NCBI GenBank assembly: GCA_035573675.1
Contig: DATMAB010000006.1
Span: 87,157-151,156, forward strand
Direction of reading: 5' to 3'
DNA: 64,000 bases
Source: Terriglobales bacterium
Lineage (GTDB): Bacteria > Acidobacteriota > Terriglobia > Terriglobales > Acidobacteriaceae
Of this stretch, positions 36,251 through 45,012 are shown piece by piece. The position numbers and the translations under genes were made by a program. Position 1 is the first letter of the stretch. Each line of letters begins with the position of its first letter. Under the pieces are notes generated by a model. The model saw only the letters and a program-made list of their open reading frames with translations. It searched no databases and was not told where the DNA came from.

Positions 36251-36613
36251 CTAGGTCTGCGTGTCGGAAATGAAGTCGTATTGCTCGATGGCCGCCGCCA
36301 CCCCGACCTTCGACGCGTTGGGGTTCTCTTCCACCCGCACCACCTTGCCCTTGCAGCGCACCCGGATGCTGTCGGTCAGTGTGATCTCCGAGGGCAGGGT
36401 CAGGGTGAACTCCAGGTCTGAGCCTACCGCCAGTTTCGAATCCACGTAGAAGTAGACGCCGCGGGCGCTTACATCGCGGGTCAGGGCGGACTCATCGTGG
36501 GTCTTCCCGTCAGCGAACTTGACGCTGACCGGAAGCTGCAGGGCGAACCGGCGCGTACCCCTCTGTTCCGGTTCTGTCGCAGACGGAACCGGCTTCCCTT
36601 CGGTTTCAGGCAT
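36251..36613 (-). CDS. PilZ-domain protein (possible c-di-GMP receptor)
   Basis: The 120-residue protein has the PilZ motifs 'RGTRRFALQLPVSV' (RxxxR type) and 'TRDVSARGVYFYVDS' (the D/NxSxxG motif), followed by a beta-barrel ending 'KVGVAAAIEQYDF'. PilZ domains bind cyclic di-GMP. No partner gene is adjacent. I chose the ATG at 36613, preceded by GGAGAGG, over the in-frame ATG nine codons upstream. Confidence 0.82.
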   Translation of the reverse strand: MPETEGKPVPSATEPEQRGTRRFALQLPVSVKFADGKTHDESALTRDVSARGVYFYVDSKLAVGSDLEFTLTLPSEITLTDSIRVRCKGKVVRVEENPNASKVGVAAAIEQYDFISDTQT

Positions 36614-36728
36614 CCGTGCCTCTCCGTCGAGTGGGGGCATGAAACGGCAGCCGTCGAGGCTGGTTAAGCATCTCGCCGTTCCGGGCTGCTGTCAAGGAGT
36701 ATCTCCGGCACGGAAGTATCTGCCCCTG

Positions 36729-37334
36729 CTACGCCCGAACGCGTGCTGGCGCGGGTTTCCACAAGGCCAGGAAGTTGGCCAGCATGCGCTTCCCATCCTC
36801 GGTCAGCACGCTCTCCGGATGGAACTGCACGCCTTCGACGGCCCAGTGCCGGTGCCGCAGCCCCATGATGACCGCCTCCCCTTCCCCGCGCACGGTGCGG
36901 GCGCTGACCTCCAACTCGCGCGGCAGGCCGTGCCGGCTGACCATCAGCGAGTGATAGCGGGTCGCGGTCAGCGGCGAGGGCAGGCCGCGAAAAATCGTCC
37001 GGCCATCGTGTTCCACGCGGCTGGTCTTGCCGTGCATCAGGCGCGGCGCACGAACTACGCGTCCGCCGAACGCCTCTCCGATGGCTTGGTGCCCGAGGCA
37101 AACGCCCAGAATGGCCGCCCGCCCGGCAAAGCGCCGGATGAGCGGGATGGAAATGCCCGCCTCCCGCGGCGTGCCCGGCCCCGGCGAGATCACGATGCGC
37201 TCCGGCCTGAGCGCTTCCACCTCTTCCAGCGTCACCTGATCGTTGCGCCGCACCTCCACCTCCGCCCCCAACTCGCCCAGGTACTGGACCAGGTTGTAGG
37301 TAAAGGAATCGTAGTTGTCGAGAACGAAGACCAT
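36729..37334 (-). CDS. trpG: Anthranilate/aminodeoxychorismate synthase glutamine amidotransferase
   Basis: The 201-residue class I amidotransferase has nucleophile Cys in '[13 protein letters not shown]', His/Glu in '[11 protein letters not shown]', and '[12 protein letters not shown]'. It passes ammonia from glutamine to TrpE and may serve PabB as well. It is on the same strand as trpE, but a four-helix-bundle cassette separates them. The bases directly before the ATG are the left arm of that cassette, so no Shine-Dalgarno is visible. Confidence 0.94.
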   Translation of the reverse strand: MVFVLDNYDSFTYNLVQYLGELGAEVEVRRNDQVTLEEVEALRPERIVISPGPGTPREAGISIPLIRRFAGRAAILGVCLGHQAIGEAFGGRVVRAPRLMHGKTSRVEHDGRTIFRGLPSPLTATRYHSLMVSRHGLPRELEVSARTVRGEGEAVIMGLRHRHWAVEGVQFHPESVLTEDGKRMLANFLALWKPAPARVRA

Positions 37335-37364
37335 AGTGGCTAGTGGTCAGTGGTTAGTGGTTAG
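37335..37364. repeat. Left arm of four-helix-bundle cassette 2
   Basis: A 30-bp arm of 7-bp units (AGTGGCT, AGTGGTC, AGTGGTT, AGTGGTT, AG) abuts the trpG start codon. It matches the arm at 37765-37794 in inverted orientation at 27 of 30 positions. It contains the stop codon of the four-helix-bundle gene. Confidence 0.85.
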
Positions 37365-37737
37365 TTTCGGAAGCCCCTCGATCGCCGAGGGACGACATTA
37401 GACCGTTCAGAATTCTACCGACCTCGGCGGAATGAGAGGTCAGGGCATCGGCGTCCTTCCTGCTCAGGTACTTCAGCTTCTCGGCAATGCGCAATTGCGT
37501 GTTGAGTTCGTACAAGGAACCCCTTGCATGACCAAGGAACTGTTTGAACTCGCCGGTCGAAAGCCTGCCCTGGCCTTCCGCAATATTGCTCGGAATCGAA
37601 ACTGCCGCCCGGCGTAACTGCGCCGTCAGTCCGTAGACTTCGTCCCTTGGGAAACTCTTGGTAGCTCGATAGACCTCCGCGACCAGGTCAACGGCCTTTT
37701 GCCACGCAATCAGGTCCTCATACGAGTGTAAGGCCAT
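37354..37737 (-). CDS. Four-helix-bundle protein, S23/23S rRNA-IVS family (cassette 2)
   Basis: The 127-residue protein is the more typical family member: 'LHSYEDLIAWQKAVDLVAEVYRATKSFPRDEVYGLTAQLRRAAVSIPSNIAEGQGR' (partly quoted) and 'FLGHARGSLYELNTQLRIAEKL'. It lies between trpE and trpG on the same strand, inside inverted heptamer arms. The last residues (ETNH) and stop are encoded by the left arm. AAAGGGG precedes its ATG, so it has its own ribosome site. Its sequence is clearly different from cassette 1. The role is unknown. Confidence 0.9.
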   Translation of the reverse strand: MALHSYEDLIAWQKAVDLVAEVYRATKSFPRDEVYGLTAQLRRAAVSIPSNIAEGQGRLSTGEFKQFLGHARGSLYELNTQLRIAEKLKYLSRKDADALTSHSAEVGRILNGLMSSLGDRGASETNH

Positions 37738-37764
37738 CTTTCGCCCCTTTCGGTTTTCTGTTTG

Positions 37765-37794
37765 CTAGCCACTAGCCACTAACCACTAGCCACT
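37765..37794. repeat. Right arm of four-helix-bundle cassette 2
   Basis: A 30-bp arm of 7-bp units (CTAGCCA, CTAGCCA, CTAACCA, CTAGCCA, CT) is the inverted counterpart of 37335-37364. It overlaps the 3' end of trpE and provides its last Gly codon and stop codon TAG. Confidence 0.85.
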
Positions 37795-39282
37795 TGATGC
37801 CCGCGCCATTTCCACCGCCCGCATCACCCCCCTCGCCTTGTTCCAACACTCCTCCCACTCCCGCTCCGGCCGGCTGTCGGCCACGATCCCCGCGCCCGCC
37901 TGCACGTACGCCCGGCCGTCCCGTGCCAGCAGCGTGCGGATGGCGATGCAGGAATCCAGGTTGCCGGCGAAGTCGGCGTAGAGCACCGCGCCGCCGTAGA
38001 GACCGCGCCGCACCGGCTCCAGCTCCTCGATGAGCTGCATCGAGCGCACTTTCGGGGCCCCGGTCAGCGTGCCCGCGGGGAAGCAGGCCGTGAAGGCGTC
38101 GAGCGCGTCCAGCCCCGGACGCAGGCGCGCCTCCAATGCCGACACCAGGTGCATCACGTGCGAATAGCGCTCCACGAACATCAGGTCGCGCACCCGCACC
38201 GAGCCGTATTCCGCCACCCGGCCCAGGTCGTTACGCCCCAGGTCCACCAGCATCACGTGCTCGGCGCGCTCCTTTTCGTCGGCGCGCAATTCTTCTTCCA
38301 GACGGAGGTCGGCGGTCTCGTCGGCGCCGCGCGGGCGCGTTCCCGCAATCGGCCGGTACTCCAGCCGTCGCCCCGTGACCTTCACCAGCATCTCCGGAGA
38401 CGACCCCAGCACTTCGGTCTCTCCCATGCGCAGGTAGTAGAGATACGGCGAAGGATTGACGGCCCGCAGAGCGCGGTAGATGGCGAACGGCTCCACGCCC
38501 GGCTGAAAGTCGCACCGCAGCGAGAGCACGGTCTGGTACACGTCCCCGCGCGCAATGTGCCGCTTGATGCTCCGGACGCCCTCCATGTACTGCCGGCGCG
38601 TTGCGCTGCTGCGCACTTGCATACGCCGCAGTCGCCCCGCAGCCTGCAAGCCGCGCAGGTCCGCAGGACGCACACCGCGCGCCAGGCGTCGCTCGATGGC
38701 AGCGATATCCTCCACCGCCCGCTCATATGCGCGCCGCAGCGCCGCCGCCGATTTGTCCCCCACGTCGGCTGCGGCCAGAATGTGGATCTGGTGGCGCACG
38801 TGGTCGAAGGCCAGCAGCCGGTCGAAGAACATCAGGACGCCGTCCGGAACGTGCAGGTCGTCGGTGGCCTTTTCCGGCAGGCGCTCCAGCCGGCGCACGA
38901 AGTCGTAGGCCACAAAGCCCACCGCGCCCGCCGTGAACGGCGGCAACCCGGGGACCCGGGCCACCTTGTGCTGCTGCAGAAGTTCTTTCGCCGTTTCCAG
39001 GATGTTGCCGGCGCGGCGTTCGCGGCGCCGCCCGCGCGTGATCAGCGATTGCTCTCCCCGGCCCTCCAGCACCAGATAGGGCCGCGCTCCCAAAAAGGTG
39101 TAGCGCCCGATGCGCTCACCACCCTCCACTGACTCCAGAAGGAACGAGTGCTTCTCTCCGAAAGCCACAGCCAGGAAGGCGGAGACCGGGGTCAGCAGGT
39201 CGGCGCTCACCGCCCGCGCCACCGGCACCAGCGTCGCCCGCCGGCTCAGGCGCACGAACTCGCGATAGTCGGGAACCACCAT
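37786..39282 (-). CDS. trpE: Anthranilate synthase component I
   Basis: The 498-residue chorismate-utilising enzyme carries 'GGERIGRYTFLGARPYLVLEG' (feedback tryptophan site region), 'PSPYLYYLRMGETEVLGSSPEMLVKV', 'IAGTRPRGADETAD', 'LVDLGRNDLGRVAEYG' and 'FPAGTLTGAPKVRSMQLI'. With TrpG it makes anthranilate for tryptophan. The protein ends RASSG; the last codons and stop lie within the heptamer arm of cassette 2, so the native 3' end may have been altered. Confidence 0.95.
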   Translation of the reverse strand: MVVPDYREFVRLSRRATLVPVARAVSADLLTPVSAFLAVAFGEKHSFLLESVEGGERIGRYTFLGARPYLVLEGRGEQSLITRGRRRERRAGNILETAKELLQQHKVARVPGLPPFTAGAVGFVAYDFVRRLERLPEKATDDLHVPDGVLMFFDRLLAFDHVRHQIHILAAADVGDKSAAALRRAYERAVEDIAAIERRLARGVRPADLRGLQAAGRLRRMQVRSSATRRQYMEGVRSIKRHIARGDVYQTVLSLRCDFQPGVEPFAIYRALRAVNPSPYLYYLRMGETEVLGSSPEMLVKVTGRRLEYRPIAGTRPRGADETADLRLEEELRADEKERAEHVMLVDLGRNDLGRVAEYGSVRVRDLMFVERYSHVMHLVSALEARLRPGLDALDAFTACFPAGTLTGAPKVRSMQLIEELEPVRRGLYGGAVLYADFAGNLDSCIAIRTLLARDGRAYVQAGAGIVADSRPEREWEECWNKARGVMRAVEMARASSG

Positions 39283-39765
39283 GACCGCAGGACTTTCGAT
39301 TATAGGGGTGTGTTCCAGATGCCCGCCGGGTTCCGTCGGTTACGGCCTCAATGTGCCGCAGAGCGATTTTCGGTGGGAGAGCGGGGCTTCAGCCCCGCGG
39401 CTCGGTAGGTCGGGCCTTTAGGCCGGACTCGCGCAGCGACCGCGCCGTAAGCGGCCCCCAAAATGAAATTGTCATCCCGAGGGCCCGCGAGGGAGCGACG
39501 CGGACCGAGCGGGCCCGAGGGACCTTGGTTTTCCGCATTTCCTGCCAAGACCCAAGACCCTGTTGAGGATGTGAACAAGAGCCGGACGGCTTCTAACGCC
39601 CTTGGTGGTTCGCTTTTGCCTGTCGCCCGAACCCTCCAAGACACTGCAAAACCGGCCTGTTCCTGCTGCGGCTCGAAACTCGCTTGACGTATACTCGGGA
39701 CGATTCACGCCCGACGCACGTGGGGCGCGGCGATTCCCGCCCTTGGGGAGCGGGTTCTGGTGGCG
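39283..39765. other. 483-bp gap of palindromic repeats, no gene seen
   Basis: The gap between trpE and the metallo-hydrolase holds a REP-like palindrome GCGGGGC-TTCA-GCCCCGC (39381-39398) and a CGGGCC-TTTA-GGCCGG palindrome (39411-39426). It also holds a larger hairpin, GGGCCCGC...GCGGGCCC (39481-39516), after TGTCATCCCGA. Short open frames here have no ribosome site or protein-like composition. Confidence 0.65.
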
Positions 39766-40584
39766 ATGCAGATCAAGTTCTGGGGTGTGCGCGGCTCCAC
39801 GCCGACGCCGCAGGCCGAAAACCTGCGCTACGGCGGCAACACCTCCTGCGTCGAAATGCGCATCAACGGCCATCTCTACGTCTTCGATTGCGGCACCGGT
39901 TTCCGCATCCTGGGCAAGCAGCTCATGGCCGAGTTCGCCCCTAACCCCGTGCACGCCCACGTCTTCATCTCCCACTTCCACTGGGACCACATCCAGGGCA
40001 TCCCCTTTTTCTGGCCGCTCTACAGCAGCAGGGAGAACTACTTTTTCTTTCACTCTTCCTCGAAGTCGCGCGGCCTGCAGCGCGCCATCGAAGAGCAGAT
40101 GGCCGACCCCTACTTCCCCGTGAACATGAGCGAGATGGCCGCCCACCGCCACTTCTACGACATCGAGGAAGACAAGATCGCCTTCGACGACTGCGTCGTC
40201 CAGTCCCGCTGGCTCAACCACCCCCAGGGCTGCCTGGGGTTCCGGGTGGAGACCGAGGACAAGATCGTCGTCTACGCTACCGACAACGAGCCCGGCCACC
40301 CCGTGTTCGATAAGAACGTGCGCCAGCTCGCCGAGGGCGCCGACGTCCTCATCTACGACGCCCAGTACCTCCCCGAGGAGTACGAGGCCTCCAAGCGCGG
40401 CTGGGGCCACAGCACCTGGCGCGAGGGCATCAACATCATTATGGAAAGCGGCGCCAAGGAACTGGTGCTCTTCCACCACGACCCCGACCACTCCGACGTC
40501 TGCATCGACTCTATCGTCGAAAAAGCCCGCAGCTACTACCCCAAAGTGCGCGCCGCCGCCGAGGGCATGGTCATCACTCTGTAG
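39766..40584 (+). CDS. MBL-fold metallo-hydrolase
   Basis: The 272-residue protein of the metallo-beta-lactamase fold has 'MQIKFWGVRGSTPTP' at the start, 'TSCVEMRINGHLYVFDCGTGFR', the metal motif 'FISHFHWDHIQGIPFF', 'VYATDNEPGHP', 'DAQYLPEEY' and 'LVLFHHDPDHSD'. The opening and metal motif resemble the phosphodiesterase-like/PqqB-like group with FWGVRGS. The substrate is unknown. I use the ATG at 39766; a GTG two codons upstream is possible. Confidence 0.87.
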   Translation: MQIKFWGVRGSTPTPQAENLRYGGNTSCVEMRINGHLYVFDCGTGFRILGKQLMAEFAPNPVHAHVFISHFHWDHIQGIPFFWPLYSSRENYFFFHSSSKSRGLQRAIEEQMADPYFPVNMSEMAAHRHFYDIEEDKIAFDDCVVQSRWLNHPQGCLGFRVETEDKIVVYATDNEPGHPVFDKNVRQLAEGADVLIYDAQYLPEEYEASKRGWGHSTWREGINIIMESGAKELVLFHHDPDHSDVCIDSIVEKARSYYPKVRAAAEGMVITL

Positions 40585-40614
40585 CGTAGCGGCTTCAAGG
40601 GAATGTTGCGCTGT

Positions 40615-40654
40615 CCCACCCTTGTCGTTCCGATTTGTGGAACGACAGGGTGGG
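40615..40654. repeat. Long imperfect hairpin (CCCACCC...GGGTGGG)
   Basis: A 16-bp stem (CCCACCCT-GTCGTTCC with one extra T in the left arm) closes a 7-base loop between the metallo-hydrolase and alcohol dehydrogenase genes. It could be a repeat element or a terminator for the upstream gene, but it has no T-run in the plus direction. Confidence 0.6.
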
Positions 40655-40738
40655 AAAACGCCTGCGGTTCGCATGGGCGAATGGGTTGCCCTTCCGCGAA
40701 AAAAGGTGGATTCTGCTTTTTCGAGCGGGATCAATCGA

Positions 40739-41737
40739 ATGAAAGCTGCCATCCTAGTCTCTCCGCAGGATGTTTCTAGGCGCCCGCTTCAGATTGCCGA
40801 GGTTCCGCGACCTGAACCGCGGCCCGGCTGGGTCGTGCTCCGTGTCAGGGCCTGTGGCGTCTGCCGGACGGATTTGCACATCGTCGAAGGCGAACTTTCC
40901 CAGCGCCGCAGCAATCTTGTCCCCGGTCATCAGATTGTGGGAGAGGTGGTAGAAGGCGCCACGGGCGACCTCGCGCTGGGCGCGCGCGTGGGTGTCTCCT
41001 GGATCGGTGGCGTCGATGGCGCCTGCTGGTATTGCCGGAACAACCTGGAAAACCTCTGCGATTCGCCCACGTTTACCGGCTACACGGTGGACGGCGGCTA
41101 CGCCGAATATGCCCTGGCGCGTGCGGACTTTGCCTTCCCGCTCCCCTCCGCCCTCGACGACCTGCAAGCCGCGCCTTTGCTCTGCGCCGGCATCATCGGA
41201 TTTCGCAGCCTGCGCGTGGCCGGCGTAGAGCCGGGCGAACGCGTCGGACTGTTCGGCTTCGGAGCCTCGGCCCATCTCGCCATTGCCGTCCTGCGAGCAT
41301 GGAACTGTGAAGTCTTCGTCTCCACGCGAGGCGAGTCCCACCGCCAGTTGGCGGCCTCCCTCGGCGCGGTATGGGTTGGGAAAGATACCGATACGCCCCC
41401 GGTGCAGCTCGACCGCGCGGTCACCTTTGCCCCCAGCGGCGATGTCGTGGTCGCTGCCCTGGCCAGCTTGCGCAAGGGCGGCGTGCTGGCCATCAACGCC
41501 ATCCACCTGGACCGCATCCCGCAATTCGATTATGACCGCTTGCTGTGGGGCGAGCGGCAGATCCGCAGCGTCGCCAACATGACTCGCGCGGATGCCCGGG
41601 ACTTCCTCCAGCTCGCCGCCGATATCAGCCTGCGGCCCAAAGTCACCGTGTTCCCCCTCGATCGCGTGAATGATGCCCTCATCGCGCTGAAGACGGATTC
41701 CATCGACGGCGCGGCCGTGATTGCACCCCCGGGATGA
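40739..41737 (+). CDS. Zinc-dependent alcohol dehydrogenase family protein
   Basis: The 332-residue MDR-family enzyme has the catalytic-zinc region 'RACGVCRTDLHIVEGEL' and 'VPGHQIVGEV', and a cofactor loop 'GLFGFGASAHLAI'. The structural-zinc lobe reads 'GVDGACWYCRNNLENLC'; the first of the usual four Cys positions appears as Asp. It would oxidise an alcohol or reduce an aldehyde. I chose the ATG at 40739, where the conserved MKAA start begins; the open frame upstream covers the hairpin. Confidence 0.85.
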   Translation: MKAAILVSPQDVSRRPLQIAEVPRPEPRPGWVVLRVRACGVCRTDLHIVEGELSQRRSNLVPGHQIVGEVVEGATGDLALGARVGVSWIGGVDGACWYCRNNLENLCDSPTFTGYTVDGGYAEYALARADFAFPLPSALDDLQAAPLLCAGIIGFRSLRVAGVEPGERVGLFGFGASAHLAIAVLRAWNCEVFVSTRGESHRQLAASLGAVWVGKDTDTPPVQLDRAVTFAPSGDVVVAALASLRKGGVLAINAIHLDRIPQFDYDRLLWGERQIRSVANMTRADARDFLQLAADISLRPKVTVFPLDRVNDALIALKTDSIDGAAVIAPPG

Positions 41738-41766
41738 AATACCCACACCGGGCCTCGCTTTTCCCC

Positions 41767-41794
41767 TTGACACCTGCCATATGTGTGATATACT
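41767..41794 (+). promoter_or_regulatory. Sigma-70-like promoter in the AT-rich gap
   Basis: A perfect TTGACA and a 5/6 TATACT stand 16 bp apart on the plus strand. They lie 343 bp before the gdhA ATG, so a long leader or a small RNA would be implied. Near by, ACTTGTCACAATGATAAGT is partly self-complementary. Confidence 0.45.
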
Positions 41795-41999
41795 TCTTTT
41801 AATTGACTTGTCACAATGATAAGTCATTTGTTTTGACGAATTTGCCTCTAAGTTCTTTGACATCAGTATTTTGCCTGACCCAAGCCGGCTAACTGCTTTG
41901 CTGAGAAGATTTTGCGGAAATATAGGGGGGGGAGGGGGTATCCCCCGGTGTAGCAGTCCGGGTTCGCCGTCTGCCATTAGGTATCCCTCGGTACCGGGT

Positions 42000-42092
42000 A
42001 CTGGCCACTGACCACTGGCAACTGACCACTGGCAACTGGGGTTCCGGCAACTCGGTCTACTGGCCACCGGCCACTGGCCACTGGCCACCGGC
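42000..42092. repeat. Long heptamer array upstream of gdhA
   Basis: About 11 units of ACTGGCC type in two blocks: 42000-42041 (ACTGGCC, ACTGACC, ACTGGCA, ACTGACC, ACTGGCA, ACTGGGG) and 42059-42092 (ACTGGCC, ACCGGCC, ACTGGCC, ACTGGCC, ACCGGC). A related unit, ACTGGGT, follows gdhA at 43409, so the gene is flanked by direct arrays. Confidence 0.8.
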
Positions 42093-42136
42093 TTTCGTAT
42101 ACTTCCACTCCCCAGCCGGTATCGGAGCCAGCCATC

Positions 42137-43399
<1,263 letters not shown>

Positions 43400-43402
<3 letters not shown>

Positions 43403-43447
43403 GGGTTAACTGGGTACTGGGTACTGGGTACTGGCAACTGGTTACTG
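43400..43447. repeat. Heptamer array between gdhA and the M28 peptidase gene
   Basis: ACTGGGT three times, then ACTGGCA, ACTGGTT and ACTG (43409-43447). It starts 7 bp after the gdhA stop and includes the stop codon (TAA) and last codon of the convergent peptidase gene. Confidence 0.85.
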
Positions 43448-44947
43448 TTTCCTCTCCGTTCCCGCCTCTCCGAACGGCCAGATGCCGTAGGCCTTGAGCT
43501 GCCTGTCCAGCTTCTTTTCGATGAGCATGCGGGCCACCTGCTCGCGGGTCCAGGGAGTGGCCAGGCGCTCGGGGCGGTCGGCGATCCAGAAGGCCAGCAG
43601 CGCCTTCACGGTCGTGTTCTTCGCCAGGATGTCCTGCTGCACCTTGTCGAACGTGTCGGCGGCGGAGTGGTGGGTGAACTTGTACTCGGGCGAGTCCTGA
43701 TTCAGGTTGATGGCGGGAATGCCCGCCAGGGTGAACGGTCCGGTGTCCGTGCCGAAGGTCGGCTTGTCGTCCACTTTGAGCGCGCTCAGGCCGGCGATCG
43801 CCTGGGTGAATTTTTCCACCGCCGGAACCACGTCCTTGCGCCCGCCGAGTTGCAGCGTCGTGATCGGACCCTGGCCGTTATCGAGCACGATGGCGGCGAT
43901 GTGGTTGGCCATCTCCTGCTCATGCTGTTTCACGTAGGCGAACGAGCCCAGCAGTCCCTGCTCTTCGCCGGTGAAGAGCACGAAGCGAATCGTGCGCCGC
44001 GGGCGCTGCCCCGCTGCCCGAATGGCGCGCGCCGCGCCCAGCGTGGTGGCCACGCCCACGCCGTCGTCGGTGGTTCCCTGCGCCAGGTCCCAGGAATCGA
44101 GATGCCCGCCGACCACGATGATCTGCTCGGGAAACTCTACGCCGCGGATCTCACCCACGACGTTGGCCGTTTCCACCGCGCCGGGAGTGACGCGGTTCTG
44201 CACGTCCAGCTTCAGGCGCACCGTCTTGCCGGCGTCGAGAAACCGCTCCAGTTGCTTGGAATCCTCAGCCGCCATGCTGACCACAGGAATCTCGAAGAAC
44301 TCGCCGTAGCCCAGCGCGCCGGTGTGCGTCAGCCGCAGTCCGGCAGCTTCCGAGCCTCCCTGGCCGCCGATCACCGCGACGGCGCCGGCCTTGTGCGCGG
44401 CGCGCAGGAACTCGCCGAACTTGCCGTGCTGCGGCTCGGTCGGCGCTTCACCGCGCTTCAGCGAAAGCAGCACTTTGCCCTTCCACCGGGCGTTGTTCTC
44501 ACGCATCTCTTCGTCGAGGCGGTTGACGTTCACCGGGATGACCTCAGCTTCGACGCCGCCCGCGGGCGTCGAGCCCACCCAGCCGAGCGAGTCCACCTGC
44601 AGCCGGCGGCGCACCGGGGAAACCAGCTCGGCCGATGCGGAAACTCGCGACCATCCGGGGGAAAGCGTGTAGCGCTCCGCCCGCACGTTCTCCAGGCCAA
44701 TGGCCTTCATCTTCGTCAGGCCCCAGTCGATGGCCTTGCGATCCTCGGGCGTGCCGGTGACGCGGGCGCCCACGTCGTCGCTGAGCTCCTGCAGGTCGGT
44801 GTAGGGATCGAGGCCCATCATGCCGTGCCCGGTAATTTCGGTGAGCTTGGGCAGCGTGCCGTCCTCGGAGGGAGCGGCGGGACCGGCGGCGAATGTGGAC
44901 GCCACTAGAAAGAAAAGGAACATCAGCGGAAAAAGCTTCAGGCGCAT
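43442..44947 (-). CDS. Secreted M28-family zinc metallopeptidase
   Basis: The 501-residue protein has a signal peptide (MRLKLFPLMFLFFLVASTFA), a PA-like insert (about 130-250), and an M28 catalytic domain. Zinc ligands and catalytic residues appear in 'VVGGHLDSWDLAQGTTDDGVG' (His282 and a following Asp), 'LFTGEEQGLLGS' (Glu328/329) and 'FTHHSAADTFDKV'. It would act as an exported aminopeptidase or carboxypeptidase. I chose the ATG at 44947, after GAGGCAACC. The final residue and stop are read from a heptamer array. Confidence 0.9.
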   Translation of the reverse strand: MRLKLFPLMFLFFLVASTFAAGPAAPSEDGTLPKLTEITGHGMMGLDPYTDLQELSDDVGARVTGTPEDRKAIDWGLTKMKAIGLENVRAERYTLSPGWSRVSASAELVSPVRRRLQVDSLGWVGSTPAGGVEAEVIPVNVNRLDEEMRENNARWKGKVLLSLKRGEAPTEPQHGKFGEFLRAAHKAGAVAVIGGQGGSEAAGLRLTHTGALGYGEFFEIPVVSMAAEDSKQLERFLDAGKTVRLKLDVQNRVTPGAVETANVVGEIRGVEFPEQIIVVGGHLDSWDLAQGTTDDGVGVATTLGAARAIRAAGQRPRRTIRFVLFTGEEQGLLGSFAYVKQHEQEMANHIAAIVLDNGQGPITTLQLGGRKDVVPAVEKFTQAIAGLSALKVDDKPTFGTDTGPFTLAGIPAINLNQDSPEYKFTHHSAADTFDKVQQDILAKNTTVKALLAFWIADRPERLATPWTREQVARMLIEKKLDRQLKAYGIWPFGEAGTERKQ

Positions 44948-45012
44948 GGTTGCCTCAGACGGTGGATTACCAAAGCTTTTGATTCTACACATCGCCGGAA
45001 GACGCAGAATCG

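Larger units (their letters stand above)
41738..42136. other. 399-bp AT-rich gap upstream of gdhA: promoter-like site, G-run palindrome, heptamer array
   Basis: No gene is seen. The first 190 bp are markedly AT-rich, unlike the rest of the window. They include TTGACA (41767-41772), 16 bp, TATACT (41789-41794), a good sigma-70 match. Next comes a G-run with the palindrome GGGGG-TAT-CCCCC (41935-41947), then a long heptamer array up to gdhA. No regulator binding site is recognised. Confidence 0.6.

Noticed and set aside
37354..37737. Four-helix-bundle genes as Avd of a diversity-generating retroelement
   Set aside because: No reverse transcriptase, template repeat or variable repeat is visible near either copy.
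39351..39566. Small plus-strand frame between trpE and the metallo-hydrolase
   Set aside because: It runs through REP-like palindromes, has Arg/Pro-rich shadow-like composition and no ribosome site.
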